From an uncultured Lachnospiraceae bacterium (GTDB lineage Bacteria > Bacillota > Clostridia > Lachnospirales > Lachnospiraceae): a DNA stretch of 64,000 bases. Location of the stretch: positions 1 through 64,000 of the forward strand of contig URMK01000037.1 of the NCBI GenBank assembly GCA_900548905.1, given 5' to 3'. The position numbers were made by a program, and so were the translations under genes. The notes below the pieces were generated by a model that did no database searches, was not told the DNA's origin, and saw only the letters and a list, made by a program, of their open reading frames with translations. Shown piece by piece: positions 17,420 to 26,854 of this stretch. The first letter of the stretch is position 1; each line of letters starts with the position of its first letter.

Positions 17420-18806
17420 CATCGGTATCCCGTTATTCTATGATGCATTAACGTTCCAGGGCTGTGATGCACTGCAGATTGACTGGAGAGTACCGGTGAA
17501 CAGAAGTCATAGGATAGAAGAACTTCTGAGATGGGCGGACAATAAGGAATGTAAAGAAAAAGCGGACAGAGCAAATGAAAAGGCTGTGGGCTGTATTATT
17601 GATTCGGATCCCGTTTGGGTTGACATTTTACCGGCGGGAGAGGTAGTGAAAGGTCTTTCAGATTATACAATTATTCATTCCGGCCCTCCTATTGCCTATG
17701 ATGATATGGTTATGCTTCATAAGCGCGGCCTGGTAAGTGCCTGTTTGTTTGAGGGATGGGCTAAGGAGGAAGAGGAAGCTGTGAATTTGATCCGTTCCGG
17801 AAAATTGAAAATTATGTCGGCGCTTGACACCAATACAGTTGGAGCGGGGACTGGTATTATAACAAAATCGGTAGCGATGATTGTTATTGAGGACAGAAGG
17901 ACTGGAATAAGGGCAGCGACTTTTCCGGCAGAAGGAGCGTTTCAGGGAGGATTTTGCGGATGGGGGCTTTATTCGAAAGAAATTGCGGAAAATCTTAGAT
18001 TTATGAAAGATGAACTGTTTCCTGTGCTGAAAAAAATGCTTCAGGAATATGGACCAGTTCCTATCAAACCAATTCTGGCGGAAAGCATGCAGATGGGGGA
18101 TGAAAATCATACCAGACAGACCGCGGCTGACTTGCTTTTTGAGCATCAGGTACTTCCTAAACTGATAAAAATGGACATATCTAAAGAAAAGCTGCATCCG
18201 GTGATAAACTATATTGTAAATACACCCAGATTTTTTCATTGTTATGGGCAGGGAGCTTCCCGAAGTGCCATGTTGTCAGCGGCGGACTGCGAATATTCTA
18301 CTATGGTGACTGTTGTGTGCGGAAATGGAGTTGACTTCGGAATTAAGGTGTCAGGTTTGGGGGATGAGTGGTTTTGCGCAACGGCACCTATGATGAAAGG
18401 ACGCTATACATCCAGTAAGTATACCCAAAAGGATCAGCTTCCCTGGATTGGAGACAGCTGCGTGGTAGAATGTGCGGGCATGGGGGGAATGGCTGCGGCA
18501 GCCAGCCCCATTGTTTGTTCTTTGCGGGGCCTTTCAGCTAAGGAAGCGGTAAAGCTGACCAGGCAGATGGAGAAAATATGTATATCCCATAATCCTAATT
18601 TCCCGATTCCTAATATGGATTTCGATTTTTTGCCTGTGGGAATTGATATAAGGAAGGTGTTGGAAACCGGGACAGCACCGGAAATTCATGGAGGTATGTT
18701 TAACTACGAAGGTGGTCTTATCGGAGCAGGGAGTGCCCGTGTCCCCATGGAATGCTTTGAAAAAGCCATGGAAGCCTATGGAAAGAAATATGGGGGTTAT
18801 GTGTGA
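17397..18806 (+). CDS. DUF1116 protein (YlbE/AllG homologue)
   Basis: A 469-residue protein of the DUF1116 family. Recognisable blocks are ANEKAVGCIIDSDPVWVDI, HSGPPIAYDDM, FEGWAKEEEEAVNLI and SAADCEYSTMVTVVCGNG. In E. coli the homologue is a subunit of the oxamate transcarbamylase. It overlaps fdrA by 23 bases with a GGAGGAG ribosome site, and its stop overlaps the GTG of the kinase gene (GTGA), so the subunits are coupled for equal synthesis. It is cytoplasmic, with no membrane segment apparent. The reaction carried out here is unknown. Confidence 0.85.
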   Translation: MKKWRVINIGIPLFYDALTFQGCDALQIDWRVPVNRSHRIEELLRWADNKECKEKADRANEKAVGCIIDSDPVWVDILPAGEVVKGLSDYTIIHSGPPIAYDDMVMLHKRGLVSACLFEGWAKEEEEAVNLIRSGKLKIMSALDTNTVGAGTGIITKSVAMIVIEDRRTGIRAATFPAEGAFQGGFCGWGLYSKEIAENLRFMKDELFPVLKKMLQEYGPVPIKPILAESMQMGDENHTRQTAADLLFEHQVLPKLIKMDISKEKLHPVINYIVNTPRFFHCYGQGASRSAMLSAADCEYSTMVTVVCGNGVDFGIKVSGLGDEWFCATAPMMKGRYTSSKYTQKDQLPWIGDSCVVECAGMGGMAAAASPIVCSLRGLSAKEAVKLTRQMEKICISHNPNFPIPNMDFDFLPVGIDIRKVLETGTAPEIHGGMFNYEGGLIGAGSARVPMECFEKAMEAYGKKYGGYV

Positions 18807-19999
18807 ATCCAAAAAATATTCTGATTCTGAACTTAGGTTCTACCAGTTTTAAATGTAAGCTTTATAAGGTAGTGGGGGAAGGACAGGAAGAACAAATCGC
18901 GGAAGTAGGATTTGAGAGGATTGGTGCATCGGCCGGCAAATGTTTTATATCTGCACAGCGGCTGGTCTGGGAGGCGGAAAGAGCATTCGCGGATCATCTG
19001 GAGGCATTTCAATTTTCTTTGTATTGGCTTTTGGACAATGGGGTTCTGACTTCACTGGATGATTTAGATGCGGCGGGGTACAAAGCAGTCCATGCAGGAA
19101 CCATATCCGGAGCTAAAGTAATAGATGAGGGCATTTTGGAGATTATGGAACATTACTCCGTATTTGCCCCTGCACATAATCCCGTTTATATCAGGCTGAT
19201 GAAACAGCTTGCCGTCCAATATCCCAAACTGCTTCAGATTGGCTGCTTTGAAACATCTTTTCATGCGGATATACCGGAAAAACGTACTATTTATGGGGTA
19301 CCTGATAAATGGAGAAAGGAGCTCGGGATCCGCAGATACGGATTCCATGGCTCATCCCACAGTTATATTGCATGGAAAATGCAGCAGACAGAGAATACCG
19401 CCCGTAAAGTGATTTCACTTCATTTAGGAGGTTCCTCCTCTGTCTGTGCCATAGAAGAAGGAAAAAGTGTGGCGGTAAGCATGGGGGCTACTCCGCAGTC
19501 AGGTGTGTTTCAGAATAACAGGGTTGGAGATTTTGATATTTTCTGTCTGCCGGTTTTAATGGATTATTATAATGGGGATTGGAAAAAAATTTTGAATATC
19601 TTAGCAACAGAGAGTGGTTTTGCAGGAGTAAGCGGGGTGAGCAATGACTTGCGGGAGATTCTTTCGGCGGCAGAAAAAGGGAATAGGAATGCACAGCTGG
19701 CAATTGATGCATATGTTGATAATCTGGTGGGATATATCGGGATGTTTACGGCTTATATGAAAGGGGTTGATGCTATCGTTTTTACTGGGGGAATTGGGAT
19801 AAGAAGCATGTTGATACGAAAACGGATATGTGAAGAACTTACATTTATGGGGGTATTGCTTGATGATTCTGCGAATATGGCAGGGAGAGAAGGGAGGATA
19901 AGCAGAGAAGACAGTCAGGTAACTGTATATGCGTGGAAAACCAATGAAGAACTGATGGTTTTAAAAGCCTGTGTCCATGTACTTGGGGAACAGTTATAG
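18803..19999 (+). CDS. Divergent acetate/acyl kinase family protein
   Basis: A 398-residue member of the acetate kinase (ASKHA) family. NLGSTSFK at 10-17 is the first phosphate loop. AHNP, GFHGSSHSYI (181-189), SMGATP, NNRVGDFD (Arg240) and TNEEL follow the acetate kinase order. Two key places differ from acetate kinase as I recall it: FDTAFH reads FETSFH (Glu150 for the catalytic Asp), and HLGNGSS reads HLGGSSS (Gly210 for the Asn). It is probably a kinase that turns an acyl phosphate plus ADP into acid plus ATP, with an altered substrate. Its position between DUF1116 and DUF2877 genes is where one would expect carbamate kinase in an Fdr/All set. Confidence 0.8.
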   Translation: MNPKNILILNLGSTSFKCKLYKVVGEGQEEQIAEVGFERIGASAGKCFISAQRLVWEAERAFADHLEAFQFSLYWLLDNGVLTSLDDLDAAGYKAVHAGTISGAKVIDEGILEIMEHYSVFAPAHNPVYIRLMKQLAVQYPKLLQIGCFETSFHADIPEKRTIYGVPDKWRKELGIRRYGFHGSSHSYIAWKMQQTENTARKVISLHLGGSSSVCAIEEGKSVAVSMGATPQSGVFQNNRVGDFDIFCLPVLMDYYNGDWKKILNILATESGFAGVSGVSNDLREILSAAEKGNRNAQLAIDAYVDNLVGYIGMFTAYMKGVDAIVFTGGIGIRSMLIRKRICEELTFMGVLLDDSANMAGREGRISREDSQVTVYAWKTNEELMVLKACVHVLGEQL

Positions 20000-20012
20000 G
20001 AAAGGGATATCT

Positions 20013-20903
20013 TTGACACAGAGAGTATATATTCATAGAGAAAGTCTGTCCAAAGACTTCAGAGATGCACAAATACTGCAGGGTAAAATCCATTCTGTCT
20101 TTCACAGAGTTATAAACCTGTCATTTATTATAGCCGGAGAAACAAGGATAATTACACTGATCGGAGAGAAAATTCCCTTACTTCCCGATAGTATTACAGT
20201 TCCGGATGAAATTTTTTCCATACTCGGGAATCAACATAAATGTGGTATAATCAAATATAAAGACACGATATGTTTTGGTGAAATCCTGCTACTGTTATGT
20301 CATCCGGCAAAAGCAGCTCTGCATTTGCCGGATAAGGTATACAGGGGGTCTCAGGAGTTATGGTTTTGTAATATTAAGAAACTAAACCAGTTCAAAGCGC
20401 CAGAAGGCAAACAGACCGATATAGTAAGACTACCGCCTGATTTCCGGAGGGCGGCGGTATCTTTCGCGGATGGCTATATAATGGAAAAGAAAAAACAGAT
20501 TGAAGAAGCTTATATTGCGCTTGTAGGTGCGGGACGCGGACTGACACCTTCCTGTGATGATGCTATGCTGGGAATTATGGCAGGGGCGTGTACCTGGCTT
20601 TCCGTTAAGGATGGCGAAAAAGGGAAGGACAGATTTCTTGAATTATCCTGTGGGATGGGAAAGGATTTATTACAAAAAAAACGAACTACGGATATAAGCT
20701 GTAAATACTTGAAATGCGCATGCAGGGGAAGGTTTTCCATACTGCTTTGCAATATGCTGGAATGGGCTGCTTTTGCCGGAAGGGAAGATAACCTGCCGGA
20801 CGAGCTGGTAATGTCCATTTCCGACATCGGGCATACCTCCGGTATGGATATGTTATTTGGGTTAAAGATTTTTTGTGAGGAGGCAGTCAGATGTATCGGC
20901 TGA
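20013..20903 (+). CDS. DUF2877 protein (YlbF/AllH homologue)
   Basis: A protein of about 296 residues with the DUF2877 signature VGAGRGLTPSCDDAMLGIMAG in its second half, where the family usually has GLTPSGDD. It is the third component of the FdrA/DUF1116/DUF2877 set. I chose a TTG at 20013 because AGGAAAGGG stands six bases upstream and the gene then starts just after the kinase stop; GTG 19971 or ATG 19977 would overlap the kinase. It overlaps the response regulator gene by 13 bases, tying the enzyme set to the sensor system that follows. Confidence 0.75.
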   Translation: MTQRVYIHRESLSKDFRDAQILQGKIHSVFHRVINLSFIIAGETRIITLIGEKIPLLPDSITVPDEIFSILGNQHKCGIIKYKDTICFGEILLLLCHPAKAALHLPDKVYRGSQELWFCNIKKLNQFKAPEGKQTDIVRLPPDFRRAAVSFADGYIMEKKKQIEEAYIALVGAGRGLTPSCDDAMLGIMAGACTWLSVKDGEKGKDRFLELSCGMGKDLLQKKRTTDISCKYLKCACRGRFSILLCNMLEWAAFAGREDNLPDELVMSISDIGHTSGMDMLFGLKIFCEEAVRCIG

Positions 20904-21655
20904 TTATTATTGATGATGATGCGGGAACTTCTAATAACCTGGGAAACTATTTTCCCTGGGAAGAGCATGGCTTTCAGGTGGTGGAAAAGTTTTATGACGG
21001 ATTTAGCGCATGTCAGTATCTGAAAAATAATCCGGTGGATCTGATTATTAGTGATATCAAAATGCCGGTTATGGATGGGATTACCCTTGCGAAGTGGATA
21101 TATGATCAGAAGCGCAGGGAGAAGATTATTTTTATCAGCGGATATAAAGATTTTGATTATGCCAGGAAGGCTATGGAATATGGAGTAAGCTATTACTGCC
21201 TGAAGCCTGTCACTTATCCGGAAATCAAACAAAAGCTGTCAAATATCCGCCAGATGCTGGAACAGGAGGATAAAAGGGGGCAGAGTGTAAATACGGATGA
21301 GGATGTGTCAATTAAGCAAAAACAGATACGTAAAATAAAATGTTATATAGATGCGAATTACAGAGATGTGACTTTGGAGGGGCTGGCAGAACATATGAAG
21401 AAGAATCCGGCCTATCTGTCACGGTTTTTTAAAGAAAATACCCAGGCTAATCTTTTCAGCTATATTACGAAAGTCCGTATGAAAAAAGCACTGGAATTTC
21501 TTCAGGATGATGAATTCTGTACAGTTTATGAAATTGGGGAAAAGGTGGGATACAGTAATGCCGTAAGCTTTTCCAAAGCATTTCATAAACAGTATGGGGT
21601 TACTCCTACGGAATACAGAAATAAATTTACGGCAATTAAGGCGGATGAGACATGA
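20891..21655 (+). CDS. Response regulator, YesN type (receiver + AraC DNA-binding domain)
   Basis: A 254-residue two-component regulator. The receiver domain occupies about 1-125, with acidic DDD at 8-10, the phosphorylated Asp55 in LIISDIKMP and Lys in CLKPV. The C-terminal 100 residues form the AraC-type double helix-turn-helix (LEGLAEHMKKNPAYLSRFFK and VGYSNAVSFSKAFHKQYGVTP). It pairs with the YesM-type kinase whose start overlaps its stop (ATGA). Such pairs usually switch on the neighbouring sugar importer, here the ABC transporter at 25.4-28.6 kb. Confidence 0.93.
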   Translation: MYRLIIIDDDAGTSNNLGNYFPWEEHGFQVVEKFYDGFSACQYLKNNPVDLIISDIKMPVMDGITLAKWIYDQKRREKIIFISGYKDFDYARKAMEYGVSYYCLKPVTYPEIKQKLSNIRQMLEQEDKRGQSVNTDEDVSIKQKQIRKIKCYIDANYRDVTLEGLAEHMKKNPAYLSRFFKENTQANLFSYITKVRMKKALEFLQDDEFCTVYEIGEKVGYSNAVSFSKAFHKQYGVTPTEYRNKFTAIKADET

Positions 21656-23454
21656 AGAACAGAAAAGTAAGCAGAATGGTGATGGCTGGTATTGGTATTA
21701 TAATTGTGGCTCTTATCTGCGGTTATGGAGTGGCTCTTCATTTTTCGGAAAATATAGAAAAGCTGGAGGTTAAAAAACTGGAGGATACAGCCCGGATGAT
21801 AGACAAAACGTTATTTGAAAATAACGTTTATCTTATGCCGGATACTGCTTATTTTTATAAGCTGGAATACCTTCTGCAGACGGGAAAACAGGTGAATGAT
21901 GAAGGAAATTTTGCCAACATGATACGGAAGAATCTGAGCAAAGGTGTACTTTATGATTCCAATATCTATTCGGTCTATACGGCTTTGGCGCGTGAAGAGA
22001 CATCCTACATCATGGTAAATGGCACTTTGCGGCAGAAGGATGCCATGACGGATATGCAGTGGTGGGAAACCTGCCGCGATATGGAAGGCAGCTGTTATAT
22101 GGACTGGAGGGAAATAAACAGTTCTTTTCTTAATAAAGTTAAGCTTTTTTCGGTGTACAGGATTTATGACTCGATCAGCTATAAGGATGGAAGAGTGGTG
22201 CAGGGGTACATGGTGATTAATTATTACAGGAGCCATATCCTCAATGAAATCAATACATTGACCAGTTCCGACGAAGGTGTAATTTTGTATAACCCTATAT
22301 CGGATCAGTTGCTCTGTACAGACGGGGATTCTTTGACGGAAGCGGATGTGAGAGAGATGCTGAGTCAGGACCCCGGTGAAGGAATTTTACAGGGAAGCGG
22401 AGTGAGATCCACCCGGGATCATGTAAAGATGATTTACAGTATCAGCGGTTCGGATTTTGTTCCACTTTATTATATTATTTTGAAAAAAGATACGGAAGTA
22501 AGTAAATTTATGTCGGAGATCTACTTTTTGATGCTTGGCATTGTATCTCTTATCTGTTTTGGTTTCATAGTTTTTTTGCTGCTTTATTATTATCAGTATC
22601 AGAAATATCTATCCGGCCTGGTGCAGGTCATAAAAGCAGTTGAACAGGACGGAACCGGTGAAGAAAAGATGTTGACCGATTTATCCAGAGATTTGGGTGG
22701 AAAGAAAATGGATCTGCATATCATCGCCAGAAAAATTCTGGATGATAATATGGATATTAATGAACTGAAAAGAGCTTTGAGTTCAGAACAACGTCTGCGG
22801 ACTGAGGTTGAGATGCTTTACGGACATGCGCAGATTAATTCTCATTTCCTGTTAAATACGCTTGATTCCATATATTGGGAAAGCCTGAAAAATAATGGCA
22901 GTGAAAACGGGGAAACGAGGATGATAGAGAGGCTTTGCCTTATTTTAAAATATGCGCTGGATTCCTCCAATCCGTATATTTCTCTGGAAGAAGAAGTGGA
23001 CTGTGCTAAAGAATATCTGGCGATACAGCAATTCAGGAAAAATCAGAAGATAGATGCAAAATGGGAAATTCCGCAAGGATTAAGAAAGGCTAAGGTAGGA
23101 AAACTGATTTTACAGCCAATATTGGAAAACAGTATACAACATGGAGGATTTTCCAAAGGAGTTCCTGTTTTTTTACGGGTTGAGGCAAAACTTATGGAGG
23201 ATATTCTTTATCTTCTTGTCAGTGATAATGGAATTGGCATGGAGGAGAATGAAATGAGAAGAATGAACCAGATATTCCGGGAAGATATTCCGGTTCGATC
23301 AAAGCATATAGGCCTTATGAATGTCAACAGAAGAATACAGCTTCAGTATGGGGATAAATATGGTATTGTATTGCAGCCATCCGTAAATGGAGTGGGCCTG
23401 ACAGTATTAATCAGTCTTAAGTATCTTATCATGGAGGAAGAAAATCAGGAATAA
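21652..23454 (+). CDS. Sensor histidine kinase, YesM type
   Basis: A 600-residue membrane sensor. One hydrophobic segment lies near residues 10-30 and another near 285-310, bounding an extracellular region of about 250 residues that should sense the sugar or its binding protein. The His_kinase block INSHFLLNTLDSIYWE carries phospho-acceptor His398. The ATPase domain follows, with ENSIQHGG and SDNGIGM. It is encoded directly after its YesN partner with a four-base overlap. Confidence 0.92.
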   Translation: MKNRKVSRMVMAGIGIIIVALICGYGVALHFSENIEKLEVKKLEDTARMIDKTLFENNVYLMPDTAYFYKLEYLLQTGKQVNDEGNFANMIRKNLSKGVLYDSNIYSVYTALAREETSYIMVNGTLRQKDAMTDMQWWETCRDMEGSCYMDWREINSSFLNKVKLFSVYRIYDSISYKDGRVVQGYMVINYYRSHILNEINTLTSSDEGVILYNPISDQLLCTDGDSLTEADVREMLSQDPGEGILQGSGVRSTRDHVKMIYSISGSDFVPLYYIILKKDTEVSKFMSEIYFLMLGIVSLICFGFIVFLLLYYYQYQKYLSGLVQVIKAVEQDGTGEEKMLTDLSRDLGGKKMDLHIIARKILDDNMDINELKRALSSEQRLRTEVEMLYGHAQINSHFLLNTLDSIYWESLKNNGSENGETRMIERLCLILKYALDSSNPYISLEEEVDCAKEYLAIQQFRKNQKIDAKWEIPQGLRKAKVGKLILQPILENSIQHGGFSKGVPVFLRVEAKLMEDILYLLVSDNGIGMEENEMRRMNQIFREDIPVRSKHIGLMNVNRRIQLQYGDKYGIVLQPSVNGVGLTVLISLKYLIMEEENQE

Positions 23455-23497
23455 GTTTTATTCTGTCGGGTTATTGTTTCAGAAAGGGGAAAATAGA

Positions 23498-25192
23498 ATG
23501 TATACGGTTCTTTGTTTAAAAGATGGGGTAAAAAAAATACTGCAGGTGGAAACAGAATCACAGAAAGAGATTATGTACTTACATATGCCGGATAAAATAG
23601 ATTATGAAGATGTAGAATATATTGATTTTGCGGTCGATTACGAGTCTGCCCGGGCTGGAGAAGATGGATATTTGGTACTTCCCCGGGGATGCAGCGGGCT
23701 TGGGGATGACTGTCTTTGTTATTTCAGGAAAAGGGACGACTGTGAGGTTGTTATTGACGGTCCTGAGATGATTGTGTATGGTATGATTGCCGAAGGCCGA
23801 TCTTTTATGGCTACTGTGACAGGAATGACCTACGATTATAAACTTGTAGCGAAAGTGGAAAACGGGATATACTCTGTTTTTCCCAGATTTATGATTTATA
23901 ACAGAAAACCTTATGAAAACATAGAGGTACGAATAGAAAAACTGCCGGATGGATCTGATTATAACCAAATTGCGCATGCGTATCGCAGATTTAGGGTAGA
24001 TAGAGGGGAACTGCACCCTTTGAAAGAACGTATGAAAGAGCGAAAAGCTCTGGGAAAGGCAGTATATGCGCCGTTTATCCGCATCCGCATGGGATGGAAG
24101 CCGGTACCTACTCCGGTGCTGGAGCAAACTTTAGAAACAGAACCGGCAATGAAGACAGCCTGCACTTTTGAAGATGTGGAGGCTTTAATGGAAGAATGTA
24201 AAAATAAAGGAATTAATAACGCTGAGTTTTGTCTTGTGGGATGGAATATACGGGGACATGATGGAAGATGGCCGCAGGCATTTCCTGTAGAGCCGGCCTT
24301 GGGCGGGGAAGAAAAGCTGAAAAAACTGATCAGAAGGGCAAAGGAATTGGGATATTCCATAGTCTGCCATACGAATTCAACAGATGCTTATTCCATTGCA
24401 GATAACTGGAATGAAGAGGATGTACTATGCTGTGAGGATGGAAATATTTCGCAAAACAAACAATCATGGAGTGGTGGGGCAATGTATGATTTATGTCCTC
24501 TGGCAGCATACAGACAGGCCAAAGAGATTCTGCCAAAAGTTGCTGCACTTGGATTTGAAGGGCTGCATTACATTGATGTGATAAGTACGGTAAAACCCAG
24601 GACATGCTATTCACAGAAGCATCCTGTTACGGCAAGGCAATGTGTGGAGATATGGCGGAATATTATGAAATTAGCAACTGATTTGTTTGGGGGATTCAGC
24701 TCAGAAGGTGGTTATGATTTCGCTGCGCCGGATATGGATTACGGCCTGTATGTTTCTTTTGGAGATAATGGCTGCCCTCTGGCGGATAAAACAATTCCCC
24801 TGTGGTATTTGGTATACCATGGCTATGTCTGCGGAAATCCTTATACAACTACAGTTAATCCGGATAAAGAGGACTGGCTGAAGATTGTGGAATATGGAGG
24901 CAGGCCTGCAATTTATTTTTATTCCCGGTTTGTGACACCTGATGGGGAAAGAGGGAACTGGATGGGGACGGTAGATTATGCCTGCCATACCAAAGAAGAA
25001 AGAGAAAAAAGTGTGGACGAGATTGCTGTTACATACAAGGCTTATCAGGAAATAGCATATCTGCAGACTGAATTTATGGAATCCCACAGGGAGACGGCAC
25101 CTGGCATATACCAAATTATTTATTCTGACGGAAGTGTTGTGGAGGTGGATTATAACAAGAAAATCTATACCTGTACAAAACCTGGAAAGTAA
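23498..25192 (+). CDS. Putative TIM-barrel glycosidase-like protein (DUF5696-like)
   Basis: A 564-residue protein without a signal peptide. The first 200 residues look like beta-sandwich, and residues about 210-500 like a TIM barrel. HYIDVIS has an Asp and FGGFSSEGGYDF a Glu in positions that would suit a retaining glycosidase pair. It reminds me of DUF5696 proteins of Firmicutes found beside sugar importers, but I am not certain of the family. The start at 23498 has AGGGGAAAA upstream; a TTG at 23474 is less likely. It ends at a strong terminator. A role in cleaving the imported glycoside is inferred from the neighbours only. Confidence 0.6.
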   Translation: MYTVLCLKDGVKKILQVETESQKEIMYLHMPDKIDYEDVEYIDFAVDYESARAGEDGYLVLPRGCSGLGDDCLCYFRKRDDCEVVIDGPEMIVYGMIAEGRSFMATVTGMTYDYKLVAKVENGIYSVFPRFMIYNRKPYENIEVRIEKLPDGSDYNQIAHAYRRFRVDRGELHPLKERMKERKALGKAVYAPFIRIRMGWKPVPTPVLEQTLETEPAMKTACTFEDVEALMEECKNKGINNAEFCLVGWNIRGHDGRWPQAFPVEPALGGEEKLKKLIRRAKELGYSIVCHTNSTDAYSIADNWNEEDVLCCEDGNISQNKQSWSGGAMYDLCPLAAYRQAKEILPKVAALGFEGLHYIDVISTVKPRTCYSQKHPVTARQCVEIWRNIMKLATDLFGGFSSEGGYDFAAPDMDYGLYVSFGDNGCPLADKTIPLWYLVYHGYVCGNPYTTTVNPDKEDWLKIVEYGGRPAIYFYSRFVTPDGERGNWMGTVDYACHTKEEREKSVDEIAVTYKAYQEIAYLQTEFMESHRETAPGIYQIIYSDGSVVEVDYNKKIYTCTKPGK

Positions 25193-25209
25193 TTATATTT
25201 TAGAAGAAG

Positions 25210-25260
25210 ACAGCCATTATTCTCCGGGAAGAAGTGGGAGGATAAGCGGCTGTTTTCTTT
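25210..25260 (+). terminator. Intrinsic terminator ending the 8.7-25.2 kb operon
   Basis: ACAGCC near 25210 pairs with GGCTGT near 25247-25252. The inner arms TTATTCTCC and GGAGGATAA extend the stem, and TTTTCTTT follows. This separates the long sugar-acid operon from the ABC transporter unit. Confidence 0.75.
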
Positions 25261-25329
25261 AAATAAGAAAAAGTAAATTTGAATAAAGGAAAAGTAAAAT
25301 TCAGTATAGTTAATCAAAAGTTGGACATA

Positions 25330-25358
25330 TTGTACATGTTTACGACTGATGATATATT
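25330..25358 (+). promoter_or_regulatory. Promoter of the ABC sugar importer unit
   Basis: TTGTAC (25330-25335) and TATATT (25353-25358) are 17 bases apart, about 45 bases before the binding-protein start. The region upstream is very AT-rich and could hold the binding sites of the YesN-type regulator encoded just before. Confidence 0.55.
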
Positions 25359-25402
25359 ATTTATATGCAAAGTGTGCATACCGTATAAAAGGGAGGTTAG
25401 CT

Positions 25403-26731
25403 ATGAAGAGAAAAATTATGGCGACACTGTTGACATTATCTTTGGCTGTTATTATGTTTGCCGGCTGCGGAGGTAAAGGAGAAGAACTAGGGGATGCTTC
25501 TACGGGAACTGCACCAGTGCCGGCTTCCTCTTCACAAGAGGAAGGGAAAGAAGGCCAGGAGGTGCAGGATAATAAGGAATCCGTAACACTGACCATGTGG
25601 GTATGGGATGATGCACAGGTTCCTGCTACGCAGGCTATGGTGGATGCGTTCCATGAAATGCATCCGAATATTAATGTGGAGATTACTTCAATTGCCGGAG
25701 TTCAGGATTATAATACAAAAATGCAGACGGTTATCGGAACAAAGGATGCGCCCAGTGTATTTTGGATCAATTTTAATCTGGCTAAAGAATATATCCCCAT
25801 GGGTTTCGTACAGGATTTAACAGAATATATCGATAACGATACGGAATTTGATCTTGCGAAGCTGAATGTAGGAATTACGGATGCTTATACAGTGGATGGC
25901 AAAATATACGGGATTGCAAAGGATACGGACGGTTTTGCAGTTTTTTATAATAAGGCTCTATTTGATGCAGCCGGTGTGAAATATCCTGAAGACGAATGGT
26001 CGGTAGAGGAGTTTGCGCAGACAGCAAAGGAGCTTACCAAAGATGGAGTGGTAGGTTGGACAAATACCACATCGGACCGTGTATATTATAATTTTATGTA
26101 TTCTTATGGCGGAAGCCCCTATACCGAAGATGCATCATCAGCAAATGTGAACAGCAAGGGCTCTGTGGAAGCCATGCAGGTTCTTATGGATTTAATGAAT
26201 AATGGCTATGCTTATAATAGGGCGGAAATGGATGAAATGAGTCCCAGTGTTGCATTTGAATCCAATCTCGCAGCCATGACCATTGACGGCTCCTGGATGG
26301 TTTCCGAATATTCCACGGCTCTCGGAGATAATCTTGGAATCGTGGAAGTCCCGGGAGGTCCCAGCGGTAAAGCAAGCACGGGGCATGGAATCGCTTATGC
26401 TACTACTACAAGCAATCCCCATATGGAAGAAACCTGGTTATTCCTTTCTTATCTGGGGTCGGATGCGGCTCAGGAAAAACAGGTAGAAGTGGTTATTCCT
26501 GCCGCAAATGATTGCGCGAGTACATGGGAGGCAGTGTATCCTAATCTGAATCTGACAGCCTTTGTAAAGGCGCTTAGTTATAATAAACCTTACCTGAGTG
26601 ATAAAAACGCAACGGCATCCCGTTCGGCGTTTCAGGAATATCTGGCTAATATGCAGTCCGGTATGTACGAGAATGCCCAGGAAGCCATGGATGCGGCTCA
26701 GGAAGCTATGAATGCAGCGATAAATCAATAG
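25403..26731 (+). CDS. Sugar ABC transporter substrate-binding lipoprotein
   Basis: A 442-residue extracellular solute-binding protein of family 1. The signal peptide ends in a lipobox FAGC with lipidated Cys22, followed by a Ser/Glu-rich linker and the binding domain (LTMWVWDDAQVPATQAMVDAF, AVFYNKALFDAAGV, TIDGSWMVSEY). It would capture an oligosaccharide or glycoside outside the cell for the two permeases that follow. GGGAGG precedes the ATG at 25403. No ATPase gene is in the unit, so a shared MsmK-like ATPase elsewhere is expected. Confidence 0.92.
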   Translation: MKRKIMATLLTLSLAVIMFAGCGGKGEELGDASTGTAPVPASSSQEEGKEGQEVQDNKESVTLTMWVWDDAQVPATQAMVDAFHEMHPNINVEITSIAGVQDYNTKMQTVIGTKDAPSVFWINFNLAKEYIPMGFVQDLTEYIDNDTEFDLAKLNVGITDAYTVDGKIYGIAKDTDGFAVFYNKALFDAAGVKYPEDEWSVEEFAQTAKELTKDGVVGWTNTTSDRVYYNFMYSYGGSPYTEDASSANVNSKGSVEAMQVLMDLMNNGYAYNRAEMDEMSPSVAFESNLAAMTIDGSWMVSEYSTALGDNLGIVEVPGGPSGKASTGHGIAYATTTSNPHMEETWLFLSYLGSDAAQEKQVEVVIPAANDCASTWEAVYPNLNLTAFVKALSYNKPYLSDKNATASRSAFQEYLANMQSGMYENAQEAMDAAQEAMNAAINQ

Positions 26732-26854
26732 GTATACATGCTTGGCAAGCCGGAACAGCCAGGTATGAAATAGGGCTGCTTTCCCGCGGACCTGTTTTTC
26801 TGAAAAGGAAACGGTTATGAGGACGGCAGCCTGTTTTTGAAAGAGGGCGGTTAC

